Source of the DNA: Niebla homalea
Taxonomy: Eukaryota; Ascomycota; Lecanoromycetes; Lecanorales; Ramalinaceae
NCBI GenBank assembly: GCA_019925105.1
Contig: JAHGAU010000015.1
Location: 1,178,001 to 1,242,000, forward strand
DNA length: 64,000 nt
Direction: 5' to 3'
Below are positions 1 through 13,300 of the stretch, in pieces. Position 1 is the stretch's first letter; each line of letters begins with the position of its first letter. The translations under genes were made by a program, and so were the position numbers. The notes under the pieces were generated by a model. The model saw only the letters and a list, made by a program, of their open reading frames with translations, did no database searches and was not told where the DNA came from.

Positions 1-1679
1 TTTATAAATATAATATATTAAGGATTTATATAAATATTTATAAGTTAATATACGTATAACTATATACCTTCGTTATCTATATTATTATTATAATAAGTAA
101 CGTTAATATTATATAAACGTTTTATTTACATTAATAATCCGCTTATTTTATTTATTAATACTATATATAAGTTAATTAATTTTAAGTAACGTAATTTACG
201 TTAATGCGTTATTAACGTAAATATAAATATTAATAATAAATATAATAATATTTTATTTTATTTGCTTTTTATAGAATAAGTTATGTTACGTACGTAACCC
301 GTTATTTTACTTGCGGTATTACCGTAAGTAATACTTTTCCCGTTATTTTCCTGTAAATATCCTAATGTTGTTATATCGCCGTTATTTTAATATATATATA
401 GTTCCCGGATTAATTATAATCCCGGGTAACTTAATAAATACGTAAATATCCTTCGATTAATACGTAGTTTATTAAAGCGTAAGCTTAATATATATGGAAG
501 TATAATAAAATCCTTTAAGATTTTAAAGCTTTTTGGTTAAATATTAATTAAACGTTAATTATTACCGATTAAGCGGAATATATATTTTATTAAGTTATTT
601 TAAAAATTAAAAACGAAATATTAATCCTAAAAGAAACGTTTATTACCCGCGTTAAAACGGTAAAAAGGGAGGTTATCCGGCTTAAAGAGTAAATAAATAA
701 ATTATAATATAATAATAAGATAACGGTATTAATATTTAATAGCTAAATCGGCTTAATACGGGGGGTCCGGGCCTTTTATAAAAGTCGACTCCGTCAAGGA
801 GTTATTCCCTATTTCCTAACCCTATATCTGGGGTAGGGAGATAAAACCCCGAGCTTATAATATTTAATAACCTAGGAAATGGAAAAAAGGAAAAAGATAC
901 GGGCTTTAACTTATTTAAAAAAAAAAAGGAAAAAAAGGTTATACCCTCCTTAATAGCGCTGTTAAAAGGGTTAACCTTAATTTTTAAAAGTAATACCCCA
1001 AAATCGAATTAAAAAACCCCTCCGGTAAATAATATTAAAAAAAGGCCTTTAATTAAGACAGAAAAGAAAGCGGAAAAAAGAAAAAAAAAAGAATAAAAAA
1101 AATACGACGCCCTTATACTTATTTTTAACCTTGTTAATTTATTTATAGGAGGAAAAGGCCCGCGTTAATACGGAGTTATAGATTATTCTTTAATTTTTAT
1201 ACGTTAATATTATTAAAGTTTAATATTAAGTATTAAAATTAATAATATTAAGTATTAAGTATTTATAATTTATATATTATTAAAAAGTAATAAAGCGGAC
1301 AATATTATTAAAGCTACCGGTATATTAACGTAAACTTAATAAATAGATTTATTAACCTTTTATTACCCTTAATAACTTTATTTTTTCAACTTTATTTACT
1401 TAATAACGCGTCGGACGTTTATAATTTAACGTTTATATTTTTTCGCTTTTTCCGGTATTATCGCGGCTATTATTAGAGCCACTTTTATTAATTATAATAT
1501 TATAATAAAGATAATTATTTCCGTAACGTCGGTTTATCTATACGCGTAATACCCGTAATAAGTAAAGTTATTAATTAAAGTTTAAACTTTAATAATCTTA
1601 CGGAAGGATAACGTATAAAAACTAAATAATTATAATATTAATTATATATATAGTTATTAACTATATATATAACCTTCGT
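1..1679. other. AT-rich RIP-eroded flank, 3' side of Gypsy-D
   Basis: No gene is recognisable. The stretch lies downstream (on the minus strand) of the Gypsy-D pol ghost and should contain its 3' UTR and 3' LTR, but I could not find a match to sequence near 18.8-19.0 kb, so the LTR boundary is unresolved. A less mutated island at about 755-850 is GC-richer than its surroundings and gives a protein-like + strand frame interrupted mainly by TAA/TAG; it may be a gag relic of another element. A short palindromic AT patch is visible at about 1645-1672. Confidence 0.5.
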
Positions 1680-1689
1680 TATCGCGGCG

Positions 1690-2380
1690 TTATAACCTTA
1701 TTTATATCTTTTTTTACTCCGTATTATTTTATCGTATTATTCCCGTAATTCTTAAAAGTACTTTAAGTCCGTTTTTAGCACTTATTAATTATATTTAAAG
1801 CTTTAATTAACTTATTTAACCTGATATTAAACGCCTTTTTTATTTTTAACTTTATTAATAATTTCTTTAATTACTTATTCCTTTTTATTATTAATTAATT
1901 TAAATATTTATATTATAGCTTCCGCCGTTTAATTACCGGTATAAGTATAATAAAACTTTAAAAAAGAAATATAAATAATAGGGTAAATTTAATAAGTAAT
2001 AAAGAAAAATAAATAATACGTTTACGTTTTAATTTTATTATTAATTTTAAAAAGTCTTATAAATCGGGGCGTAAGCTTTTTATTTAATTACTTTAACTTA
2101 AGGTTTTTAATATTTAATATTATTAAATCGTTAACGTTATATAATTTTAATTTATATTTTTTATTATATATCTTTTAAGTTAATTTAATAATACGGCGTT
2201 ATCGGTTTATTAATATTAATCGTATTTTATATAATATTTTAACTTTATCTTTTACTATAGGTATCTCCTTTTTTATAGGTTTATCCTTAAGTTTAAAATA
2301 AATATTTAGATTATAACTATATATCGCTATAAAGGGATTATAACTTAAAGTTAAATATTCTAAGTTTATATAAGTAAATT
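1690..2380 (-). pseudogene. Gypsy-D integrase C-terminal half and chromodomain
   Basis: The minus-strand frame reads on from the integrase core through the block ending ...PFIAIYSYN, equivalent to the SPF..VYG.NP motif that follows the catalytic Glu region in Gypsy integrases. It continues through a VKDKVKILYKIR stretch and a PRFIRLFKI segment matching the P.F.GPF.I barrel motif. At about 1805-1885 a chromodomain follows (WVIKEIINK, then YQVKWVNW, the usual E-W.VE.I..K / Y.VKW.GW pattern). Chromodomains target integration to methylated histone. The region 2199-2380 has no stop codon; the open frame runs to 2435 only because it continues into the LINE on its antisense strand, so the N-terminal residues of that open frame are artefactual. 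Confidence 0.85.
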
Positions 2381-2384
2381 GAGA

Positions 2385-4240
2385 ATGGCGACGAACGAAG
2401 GGACCCCAGAGGTCCAAAACGATACGTATACGCATAGCTCTGGTAACAGTGAGAGAGGTATATTAAGTGCGATAAGTGGAAGTGGCGTGGCGGTTGAGAA
2501 TAAGGTGGTAAACGGGCAAGTAACCTATATTAACAGAAATAGCGATAACGCGTACGGGTAATATAATAATAATAAGCCGGATAACGCTTAAAGTAAATAA
2601 GGGAATTAAGGTTAATAAAATACGCGTATCGAAGCGTATAAAACGCGTAATAATAGGGCGGAGGTAATAAGTAAATAAGGGGGTAAAAAGGCCGGTACGG
2701 CATTAACGGCGAGGGGTACGGGCGGGGGAAAAGGCGGGAAGACCGCGGCGAAAGTACTATTAAGGGTATATAAAGGGGAAATAAAGTTAATAAGGAGGAT
2801 AAAACCTTAAGGGACTAAAGGTAAAAGGCGGAGACGGAGCGTTGCCCGGTAAATAAAGGCGAGAGGGCGGTAAGGGAGGCGGTAAAGGCCTTAAAAGGAC
2901 TCCTTACGGTAAAATAAAAGGATATTACGCCAGAGACCTAACCGATATTATAGATTGGGTTAAGAGGCGTAAGGGACTTCTATATGAAAATAGGGGTAAA
3001 ACTAAGAAAAACGGAGCGACTATAAGGCTTTTAAGGGGCGGTAGCGAAAACGTTAATAAAGGGTAAAGACGGCGGTTTAAGGCTAAGTATATAAGGCGAA
3101 GGTATAAAGGCGGCGGCCCCTTAAACGAAAAAAAGCTAAGCGACGAAAGTAATAAAAAGGGTACCCGCGGCAGAGAATAAGGGGATAACGGAAGAGAAGG
3201 CGGCCGCGTTAAGGAAAGTAAGGATAATAACGGTCCGCCTATTTAATAACGAGAAGAGGAACGCGGCGGTAAAGGTAAACCCGCTATAGTTAATAAAGGC
3301 TTTTAAGGTAATAACGGAACCGTTAATAGAATAGATTATTACTATACGTAAATTATAAAGTAAAGATATCCTCTTTAATATAGCGTCTTTAAAGGCGAAA
3401 GAAAGCTTAAAGAGGTTTAAGGCTTAAGCTAATAAGGGAAAGTATAAGTCGGTTAAGGTTTTAAGGTAATCGTTTACCGTCATAATAAATAGGATATACC
3501 TTTTACGTTTTAAGGAAACCGAGAGAGAAGCTACGTTAAGGAGTATAAAAAAAAGAGAATACGGTTCTTTACCTAGGGCTTAAGATTATTAACTATAGGC
3601 TTCCGCCGGTAATAAGGAGATCTAACTCCTTAAGACGCGTAAAGAGGTACTTTACCGTTATATTAAGCGTAACGTTAATTAAAATATATAACGACGTCCT
3701 AGATAAAGGGATTACCGAAGGGGGATCTTTTAAAATAATTCGGCCATAGGATAGGGCGGCTGATATTTATTAGTATTTTAAGTATTAAAGCTATAAATAT
3801 ATTATTACGAAATACTTTAATATTACGAAATATGCGGTCTACGTTAAGGGTTACGATACTTATAAGTATACAGAGCTAATAGTTAAAAGGCTTACGAAGG
3901 GTACGCTTAAATACGCTACGTACGGCAAGGAGGGATACTTAGCATAAGATTCTAGGTGTATAATAAGGGCCAAAGAGACCAAACGTAAAGAAACCCGGAT
4001 AACCGCGAAAATCCAACGGTATAATACGTACGAGACTGGTCCAATAAGTTAATTAAAAATAGCCTTAAAACGCGAACTTAATTAACCAGATAATAAAAGG
4101 TAAATAGCGGTAAAGAAAAGAAAGTTCTTCATAATCCTGACTTTAAAGGCCGGCCGTCTTACGTCTTTAATAATGGCCGGGAAGGTATTAAGCTAGAAAA
4201 CGCTTAGCTTTAATAAAAAGTCCGTAATTTAAGCGGATAT
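2385..4240 (+). pseudogene. LINE copy 1 ORF1 (gag-like, zinc knuckles)
   Basis: Translation starts at ATG 2385 (MATNEGTPEVQ), and 59 codons are open before the first TAA at 2559, which sits where Gln would be. The frame continues as a ghost with TAA/TAG at Gln positions. Near the C-terminus (3831-3960) two zinc knuckles are readable although Cys/His have become Tyr through TGC/CAC to TAC changes: a CX2CX3HX4C finger at 3831-3869 and a CX2CX4HX6C finger at 3912-3958 (GKEG core intact). Such knuckles bind the element RNA in the retrotransposition particle. The same start and early residues are present in copy 2 at 33042. Confidence 0.85.
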
Positions 4241-4279
4241 AAAAAAGGAGCCTTTATAGAGGTTAATAGATAATATATT

Positions 4280-7200
4280 AACGTTTCTAAAAGTAATATA
4301 ATATAACGTCTATAATAAGGGAATTAAAGCAATAATACCGATATTTAAGTCTAAAGAAGTCGAAAACGTCGATATTATAGCAATATAGGAATTACCGTAT
4401 AACCTATATATATATTCGTCTATTAACCCGGGGGAAAAGTTTTACTTAGCCTTTAAGGGGGATAAGATAATTAGAATATGTTTTTTTATAAATAAGCGGC
4501 TTAACGTAAATAACTAGGATATTACTTATTATAGTGGAAACCTTTATATACTCCGTATTATGAGGGAAGGGGACTTAAAGGGCGACCTTAATATCTATAA
4601 CGTATATAACCCGCCGTTAGCCAATAAAGAAGGACCTTCTACGATACCGCTACTTAAAAAGGTCTTAATTACTTTAAGCGAATATATATTATTTAAAGAC
4701 TTTAATTTATATTATTATATATAAAACGAGGAAAAGCATACGATAAACTACGTTAAATCGGATAACCTATTAATAGTTACCGCTTAAGTTAACCTCTTAT
4801 TATTAATACTATAAGGGACTATTACGTAAGAAAGTCGTAAGTTTAAAATAACGATTAATTTAACCTTTGGCACGGAAAAGGTTGCCGGCGCGGTCGTAAT
4901 ATATGGGCCATAAAAGGACTTAAAATATAGCTCGGATTATATACCGATATAGATAACTTTAAACTAGACCGTTAATATGACCTTATTATTACCGGTAAGG
5001 AGGGCGTAAAAGACGGTTAAGGAAGCAAAGGTTTATATAAAAGCGGAGGAGATAATAATATAGTTCATAGACCTTTTTTAACTAGATAATAAAGACCGGA
5101 TCGACCTCTTTATAAAGTGAGTAATAAAGGTATTAAACGAAATAATTAATAAGATTATCCCGATAACGAAACCCTTTTAAAGAATTAAAACTTATTAAAA
5201 TAAAAAGTGCATAACCGCGATTATAAAAGTAAAAAGGCTAATTAAGTAAGCTTTTAAGTATAAAAATTAAGAAATACTTAATTAATTAAGGGTCGTTTAA
5301 AAGGAAAAGGAAAAAACTATTAAAAAAGTTAAGTAAATATACTTTTAATTTACGGTATATAACTTAACGGTCTTACTTTATAATATTTAAAAGTTAATAA
5401 AATATAATAAAGAATAAAGTGGGAAATTAAAGTTTATCCTTAAATTCCCGCCCCTTAAAAGACCCGATAATATATTAATTAATATCTTTAATAGGAAGAT
5501 CGAAGCCTTTAAAAAAGCATTTTTCCCCTTTCCGTTAAAAGCTGACTTAAACGATATCGATAGCGTTACGTACCCCGACCCCGTATTAATAAATAAGGTA
5601 ATAATATAAGATATAATAATTAAAGCGATTAATAAATTAAAGAAGGATAAAGCCTTAAGATTAAATAAGATTCTTAACAGATTCCTAATAATAATAACTT
5701 TGCCGTTTAAAAAGGTCTTTATTTACCTCTTTTAAGTATATTTCGACGTCGGTTATTACTTACGTAAATTTAAGGAAATAAAGACGATTATCCTTAAGAA
5801 GTTTATTAAGCCGGATTACTTTAAGGTAAAGTCTTATAAACCTATTATACTCCTATATACGTTAAGGAAAACCTTAAAGACGATAATAACGAAAATCTTT
5901 AATAACTATATAAAGAATTACGGACTTCTCCCCGATTAATAAATAGGAATAAAAAGAAGTAAATTAATAAAAACAGCTTTTAAAGGACTAATCGACGGCG
6001 TATATATAATATAAAATCACGGGAAGAAGTATATTATAAGTCTTTTTTCTCTTAATATTATAGGTATTTTTAATAAAGTAAACTATTAAAGGTTATTATA
6101 TAACTTAAGGAAAAAGGGGATATTACTTTTCTTAATTAAGTAAACGAAGAGTTTCTTAAGTAACCAAGCTATATCAATTAACCTGGGATAAAAAATAAGT
6201 TTAATAGAGCCCGCTATAACGGGGATTCCTTAAAGATCGCTTATTTCTCCTATATTGTTCCTATTCTTTAACGGTCTTTTAATCGAGGAACTCATTAAGT
6301 TAAGATAGAAAATTTAAGTTGAAAGCTTTATTAACGACGTTTACCTCTTAATTTATAGTATTTCTATACGGACGAACTATCTGGAATTAAAATAGGCTTA
6401 TAAAGTCTATCTTTAGTAAGCGAAAACCTATAAGGCTTAATTCGCGCCGTATAAGTATAAGCTTATTTATATAATTAGGAGCCCGAGGTTATACGATATA
6501 ATAATTATAGTAGACTTAGGTAAAGTTACGGTAAAGCCGGATACCAGCATTAAAGTCTTTGGCCTTTAAGTAAATAAGAAGCTCGACTAAAAGGACTATA
6601 TAAGAAAGGTTTAAAAGAAGATGACTTTATAGGAAAAAGGCCTTATTTATCTCGCCGTATCGATATGGGGAATTACGTTATAGAAGGCCCGGACTATCTA
6701 CCAGGCTATAATAAAGCCAGTTATAATATATACTGCGGTTATCTAGTATATACTTAAGGGTACTCCGGGACATAAAAAAAAGTTTATTTAGATATTACAG
6801 AAAGTCCAGAATTAATATTTAAGAGTAATTAACGGTACTTATAAAGTAATCTTAATCCCGGTACTAAAGTCTAAGGTCTTTATACCGCCGATCGAGGTCT
6901 TATTAAATTAAATAGTCGCTTAAGTAAAATTAAAGAAATATATATACTTAATTACGATAATAAGAAACGGGCGGATCCGCTAGACTCTTAATAAGCTTAA
7001 AGTTAAAGGGAATAAATTAAAAATACTTATTTTTTTTCTTATTAAAATAAAGTAAGAATAAACTAAAAAGGAAATTAACTTTACCGGTATCCCGGAGGCT
7101 AGCTTAAGCGAATACGAACTCTTATTAAACGTAAAAAAGACCGAGATTAAGGGGATCTAAAGAGCGAAAACTATAGTAATTACCTTATAAATTACGATAA

Positions 7201-8045
7201 AGTGGATTAAGCGTTAACGGAGGTATAAGGACTTTATACCTTAAGGTCGTCGCTATTTAGCTTTCAATAATAAAAAGATTATTAATAAGTATTTCCGCCG
7301 CTATAATATTATAAAAAAGGGTAATAACGTATTAACGATTTAACTCCGGACGGGTAAAAACGGGTTAATTTACTTCCTATTTATTATATATACCGGGGAT
7401 CGGATAGATACCGGATATAAGTACGGATAAAGGAAGTAGGATACCGTATACGTCTTTATTTCTTATCCCTTATTTACGGAGGCTAAGTTAGGATTCATCG
7501 TAAAAGTTAATACTTATAATTACCGCCAGATATTATTTATAAAGCGAGGTATCCGGATAGCCATTAAGTTTATAATATTTACCGGATTACTATTATAGTT
7601 TAATTTCGTTATAAAGATAAACGAGGTTATTAAAGACCTTACGAAGAAAACCCGTTACCGGCTAAGGAAGAAAAAGAGGAGCGGAAACCGGTTACGTTAA
7701 TTATATGAACCGGAAAGCATCTTTTATAGCCATAAAAATATAATAATAAACGCTTGCTAAAAGTCTTTAAAAAAGTTAACGGCGATAATAATATAAAAAA
7801 GGTATATAATAAGCGCGTAAGTATTAATAAAGATATTTAAAGGTACTATATAAGGTTAAGGTAATATAAATATATAAAGGAGCGGAAGAGCAATAAGTTT
7901 AAGGATAGCCTTTATAAGGATACGGTCGTAATATTACGGATTTTCTTAGGGAAGTTAAAACATAGGAAGTATATAAATAGATTACCACTCTTTAAACGGC
8001 CGTTAATATCCTTTACCCTAAGGGATAGAGGGTGGAGGCTTAATG
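4280..8045 (+). pseudogene. LINE copy 1 ORF2: endonuclease, reverse transcriptase, C-terminal zinc finger
   Basis: Degraded pol. The endonuclease domain (about 4290-5000) shows VDIIAI.E (catalytic Glu of the IQEP motif), YSSINPG.KF, FFINKRLN, YNVYNPP, KDFNLYY (GDFNLHH with RIP changes) and a terminal SSDYIPI (SDH.PI). The RT domain (about 5540-6700) shows SYKPIILLYTLRK (YRPISLL.T..K), YGLLPD, a FFSLNIIGIFNKV segment (LD..GAFD), GIP.RSLISPILF (GIPQGS..SP) and FINDVYLL where YIDD/FVDD is expected, the catalytic Asp being mutated to Asn. Past the thumb a C-terminal finger with YKYG...DTVYVF.SYPLF (CxxG...H....CPLF) lies at about 7415-7480. It primes reverse transcription at a nicked target. Dozens of nonsense changes make it inactive. 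Confidence 0.87.
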
Positions 8046-8157
8046 GACGCCGGTTTTTGCCCTAACGTTATGAGTATCAGGTTTTTACGGTTACCAGTAA
8101 GGCCAAAGGGCCGCGTATTAAGGAACGCCGGAATTAGCTTAGTTAGACCCGTAGTAT

Positions 8158-8171
8158 AAATCAATCAATCA
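8158..8171 (+). repeat. LINE 3' terminal (tcaa)n tail, copy 1
   Basis: Three tandem copies of tcaa end the element directly before the TSD. Copy 2 ends in an equivalent, partly RIP-mutated ttaa/tcaa run at 38831-38852. The tail replaces poly(A). Confidence 0.8.
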
Positions 8172-10244
8172 ATATAAGTAAATTCGGTTAAAGGGAATAG
8201 CCCTACTTAATTCACTTACTCGGAACTAATAAAGGTCCTTAAATATTATTTAAGGCCTTAATTTTAACGTTTTATTTAATTATCCGTTTATAAATAAAAA
8301 GTAATATTTAATTTACGCTTTATCTTTATATAATAATATATTAAACTTTAAAATTTATTAATAAATAAAGACCTTTAATTAATTATGATTTTAGCCGGCA
8401 TACTATAGCGTAATACGATTTTTTTAAAGAAAAAATTTATTAACGTAATAATATTAATTTATTTTATAATAAAAAGGTATTTATATATTTTTATATATTT
8501 ATTTACGATTATTAAAATTAAATTATAAATATTACTTTTAATCTTATTTACGGGTAAGCCGGTAATAAAGTCTATATTAAGTTCTTTTTAGGGTATAACC
8601 GGTTAAAAGAATAAAGTAAATTTATTATAAGGGCGGTAATATAATACCTTAATCCTTTAATAAGTATTATACGTTTTAACATAATTATTAACTTAAGCTT
8701 TTAAACCGTTCTAATAATATTTACGGGCCAGGAACTTATACGTTTTCTCGGCTTTAAAGTAACCCGTTAATAAGTTATTATAATACTTATTAATTAGCTT
8801 TTCTTTAACTCTTTTATCGTAAAGGATATATATATAATCCTTATAAATAATAAAATTATTTAAATTAAGTTTTTAAGTATTATTATAACCTTAATATAAA
8901 TACGTTAACGTTACGTTATTATCCTTAATCTTATATAGAAACGTATCGTTAACTTATAAATCCTTAATAAATAACTTAATCGGCCTGGATTCTTTATAAG
9001 GCTTTTTAAGTAATTATTAAATCTCTTTTTACGGGATAATGACCTAAATATTTTTTAAAGTGAATAATAACTAATAATTAATAACCGCCGTCCGCTAACG
9101 TTCTATTAACTTATCGGATTAAAATATAAGTTTATTCTATAAGATAAATAATAAAATAATATTAAAAAATAAAACTCTTTTATAGTTTATATGTTTTAAT
9201 AAAGGATTAATAGGGTTTATTTTGCCTTAATAATAAAATACTTTAAAGTTATAATTAATAAGTTTTAAGGTTTATTTAACCTAGCGTAAGCTTAATGCCG
9301 GTTATTTTATAAATTTTTAAAGGTTATTATAATTTATTTATATTTAAATAGCTTTAAAGCTCCCTTTTAAGTAATACCGTTATTATTTAAACGTTATAAC
9401 GATAACGAGGAGCTTTTAATTATACGTTTTATAATTCTATTTAATAAAGGTTATTTTTTTAAATTAATACGTAATTAAGCGTTAATAATTTTCCTTAAAT
9501 TATTAAAATAAAATACTTACGATAGTAAAATTGGATATATTAATCTTTATTTATACCCCCCGTTTTAAGTTAAAATAACGGAATAATAACGTATTAATAA
9601 ATATTTCGCGGAGTTAACGGAATATTATATTTATTATATTATTTTACTTTAACGGGCCAGTTTTCTTCCTTTCCTTATTACTTTTAAGTAAATTAATTAA
9701 GGGCTTAACTATCCTTAAATATTTATAAATAAAATAACGATAAAAATTTATAAAGCTTAAAAAGACTTATATTTCCCGGTAAGTTTTTAGGGTAGATTAA
9801 TCTTTTATAATTTAAATACGTTCTTAGTCTATCTGAATCCCTTTAATGGAAATAATAAACCTTAAGAATTCTACTTAAGTAATATTAAATTAATACTTTT
9901 TAAGGTTAATATAAAATTAAAATTAATAAAGTTACTTAAAAATTTATTAAATATAACGTTAATAATCCGCCGGATTCTTATTAAATATTATTATATCGTT
10001 TAAATAAATTATATAAGTTATATTAATAAGGTTAATAAGGGTATAATTAATATAAATTTAAAAGATTACCGGGGCGTTAATTAACTTAAATAATATAATA
10101 AGATACTTAAAGTAGCTATAACGCGTACGGAATACCGTTTTTTATTTATCGCCGGATTTAATCCGTAGCCAATAATAGGTATCCTTAAGGTTTAACTTAA
10201 TAAACCGTTTAAAGTTATTTAACCGGTTAAAAATCTCGGTAATT
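8172..10244 (-). pseudogene. Gypsy-D pol middle: RT palm, RNase H, integrase core
   Basis: Read on the minus strand from right to left. It opens with EIFNRLNNFKRFIKLNLKD, the Gypsy F.K.DLKDAYH block, and continues with IKSGDK.KTVFRTRYSYF and ILFKLINAPVIF (MPFGLTNAPATF). YLNDIIIF at 9984-10007 is the YLDDILIF catalytic motif with one Asp changed to Asn. Then come the thumb motif VFLSFINFYRYFI (FLGFANFYR.FI), RNase H blocks ending in a NYKTYN..LL segment, and an integrase with its HHCC finger (…YNTYQRIK, i.e. CNTCQ) at about 8690-8870. The core shows NIDFITGLP and LRYGIPAKIIIN.G (RYG.P..IITDRG) at about 8340-8560. The right edge is cut by the Copia insertion, the left edge by the LINE. Confidence 0.88.
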
Positions 10245-10397
10245 TGTTGAAAGTACTCATATTAGTTACCCGGCAGTCGGGTAGATTAAATATGATCTGA
10301 AGTTAAACCCGATTGGGATAGCTGGGATGCAAAAGTACTTAGTCGCACTTTTATACTTAAAAAATAATTAAGTAACTTATACCTTATATTTTAAGAG
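10245..10397 (+). repeat. Copia 5' LTR
   Basis: Starts TGTTGAAAG and ends in ...aagag, not in the usual CA; an alternative end at ttta/ttca four to five bases earlier would give a longer non-matching flank, while the longer reading gives the perfect TAATT TSD. The following ggttataagcccgg is a possible primer-binding site after RIP (compare ggttatcag...). The segment at about 10300-10340 is almost unmutated in both LTRs. Confidence 0.88.
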
Positions 10398-10399
10398 GT

Positions 10400-13300
10400 T
10401 ATAAGCCCGGCCTCGCAATAACGATACCCTATAAGGATACTTTTTTTTTATTTAATTTCGTAACTATAATATGGAGATTTTACCGTATAAAATATACTTA
10501 AAAAATAAAAGTATTCTGCTTAAGAATATTATTAAACTACGATTTTTAAGCTATAAAGTTAGTCAATAACTTAATAATTTAAAATTCTATAAGGATAAGA
10601 TACCCTAATTTTATTATTACCGGGATATACGTATTTATTAATTAAAAAGTATAAATACTTATTTCTTAGTTTTATAAGTTAATTATATACTGGTATTTAT
10701 GCGTTGGAAACCGGCTATATATAAAAACCTTGGCTCTATAATATAAAGCGTTAAACGGAGCTTTAATAAGGGTTTTAATTAGGAAATTTCGACCTTAATT
10801 AAACTCTTTAAAGTTTAAACCCTTAAATCTTATAATTATAAGGAAAATTTTTTTTTAATTTAAATTTTCTTTATAACTTAAAGGATTTTTAACTTTATTC
10901 TGCCGCTAAAATTATTTAATCGTTATAAAATTAAAAAACTTTAAACTTTTACTTTTTATAATGAAAAATCTTATTTTTAAAATAGTAACTTTAATTATAT
11001 AGTAAGGATATGACTCAATTTTACCTTTAAAATTACTTAATTAAGATTATTTTTAAGGATTAAATTTAAAAAGAAAAAAGTCTATTTATTTAAACTAAGA
11101 TTTTACGTTTTAAAAAAAAAGGTTAAGAATTAATTATTGAATCCTTTATATCTTAATTGGCCCAGAAGGTTACTTAATTTAATTAACGCCCGGAAGATTA
11201 AGGGTAAGGTAATTATAAGTAGAGATTATAGCCCTTAAAATAAAAAACGGCAATTAATTATAGAAATTAACTTTCTATATTATATTAAATGTAAGAAAAA
11301 TAAATAATTTCAAAAAAACATAAAAATAACCTGGATATCCGTAAAGTTTCGGTCTCCTATTAATCGAAATAAACCGAACTTTATTTAGAATTTAGGCTTT
11401 ATTATTAAAACCCTTAAGTATATTATTACTTTACTTTATTAATACGGAAATCCTTTTATTGCCTTTTATTATTAGGTTAAGAGTAAATTCTTCCGCTTTT
11501 ACTTAAGAAACCTTCAGAAAGAAAACTAAAGGATTACTTAAGAGGTAATTAAAAACATAAATAGGGAATATTTATTCCCGTTTACGCCGAAGTCTTATAA
11601 TAGCTTTAACTTAAAAACATTTAAAGAGTCTTTAATATTACTGCTTAACGAGTTAATCTTTAAACTTTATTTAAAGGTAAAAAACTGGATCCCGTTATTT
11701 AATACGGAATATCCTTTATTTTTAAACGATTTATTAATTAAGTATTAATTAAAATTAAAATCGTTAAAGTTAAAAAACTTATTAAACTTCTTATTTAATC
11801 CCAGTTTTAAGTTTAAATTTAATTAAGCGATTAATATTTCTTTACGCGTAAGTATTAATTTAAGGACCTTAAGTTCCTATTTTTTCGTTAAAGATAACCT
11901 TTAAGATTAAAGACTTAACCTCTGGGAGTTTTTCCCTTAATATAATTCCGTTATTAATTAAGTAACGTTAATAAATATTATAATATTAATACGTTAAGGA
12001 TTAATTAATCCTTAATAATTTTTATAAGTTTATAATTATTAAGGATAAATTTAAGGTTATTATAATTATTAAAATTCACTATAAGGATAATATACGTTAT
12101 CTTATAAATAAATTATATATAATTAAAGAAATCTGGATTACTCTTATTACCTATTTTAAACCTTAAGGTTTAAGCTTATATATTAAGTTAACCCGGGAGT
12201 TTAAAATAATAATAAAAGGTCTAAATAAAATAATCGATTAATTTATTTATAAATTCCGTAAATATATTATTAAAATATTAACTATTAATAAATTATATAA
12301 AATCTTTAATTTAATAATTATTTAATTTTTCTTACTCAATCTTAATAACGGTTAATAATATTTTTATATTAACTTAACCTAAAATTAAATTATCCTAAGT
12401 TAAAATTCTTTTAATTTTAATAAAATTATATTAAAAGCTATTAATAAAGAATTATAGGTTAATATAATCCATATAAATATTACTTTATAATCCTATTTAA
12501 CAGCTCCGAAGGTTAATAATAAACGGTTTTTTACCGAATATAGTGGTTAAAAATATAATTATTATACCGTAAAAAGCCGTAATAATAAATATCCGGAAAA
12601 TAACTACTAAATCCTTTACCCTAAAAAAAGGATTAAGACGTTATACCGGAGATTAAAGAAGCCGAAGATTAAGGAAATTATTATTATTATTATACCGGTA
12701 AATCTGTCGGTTTTAGGGGAGGTTTATAATATAATAAACGTAGATATTGGGCTTGGACATATAATAATGTTTATTAACCCAGCTGATTTATAAAAGCTGG
12801 TAATCCTAAATAACGGTTATAATAAACACTTTTTTTACCAGAAAGAACTCTTCAATAATAACCTTTAACTTTATTAAATAACATCCTTAAGGCCAGGTTT
12901 AATACAAATTAATTATATAAGTAATATTAATACCGCCTAAATAACCTATAATATTAACGGGAGGAAGGTAATAATTGAGTTTTTAAACTTTATTTATTCC
13001 CTTAATAATAAAGTAAACCTCCTTTCGGAAATTTAACTCCTAAATAATAAAGTTAAAATAATAACTTCCCGGGTCAAACGGATAATAATTAAAAGACCCG
13101 GTAAATTCATATACTCCCGGTAGGGATAACTTTTTATACTAGATCTCTAAGTACCACCCTAGTTAATAATAGTAATATTTAACGTATTAAACGATATATT
13201 AACTTAATATACGAAGATAAGGTATTTTGGCCTTTAATCTATCGTTAAGTTAATTAAAATATTAATAGGGATATCCCTTAAGCGTAAACGAAAAAAGTAA

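Larger units (their letters stand above)
2381..8171 (+). mobile_element. LINE copy 1: full-length Tad1-like non-LTR retrotransposon
   Basis: A 5.8-kb non-LTR element with gag-like ORF1 and an ORF2 carrying an apurinic-type endonuclease and reverse transcriptase. It is flanked by a perfect 13-bp TSD, atataagtaaatt, at 2368-2380 and 8172-8184. The 5' end is only 4 bp before the ORF1 ATG, and the 3' end is a short tetranucleotide repeat (tcaa) instead of poly(A). It is inserted into the integrase of Gypsy-D. Compared with the copy at 33031-38852 it keeps far more G and C, so it is either younger or less heavily hit by RIP. Domain order and the EN/RT/zinc-finger layout fit the fungal Tad1 clade; no RNase H domain is evident. 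Confidence 0.88.

Noticed and set aside
1645..1672. Terminator or replication origin at the AT palindrome
   Set aside because: Long AT palindromes arise readily in sequence of this composition, and nothing else supports a function.
2199..2435. Open minus-strand frame of 78 codons as a gene
   Set aside because: It joins antisense LINE sequence (2381-2435) to the Gypsy-D integrase ghost; only 2199-2380 is a real coding remnant.
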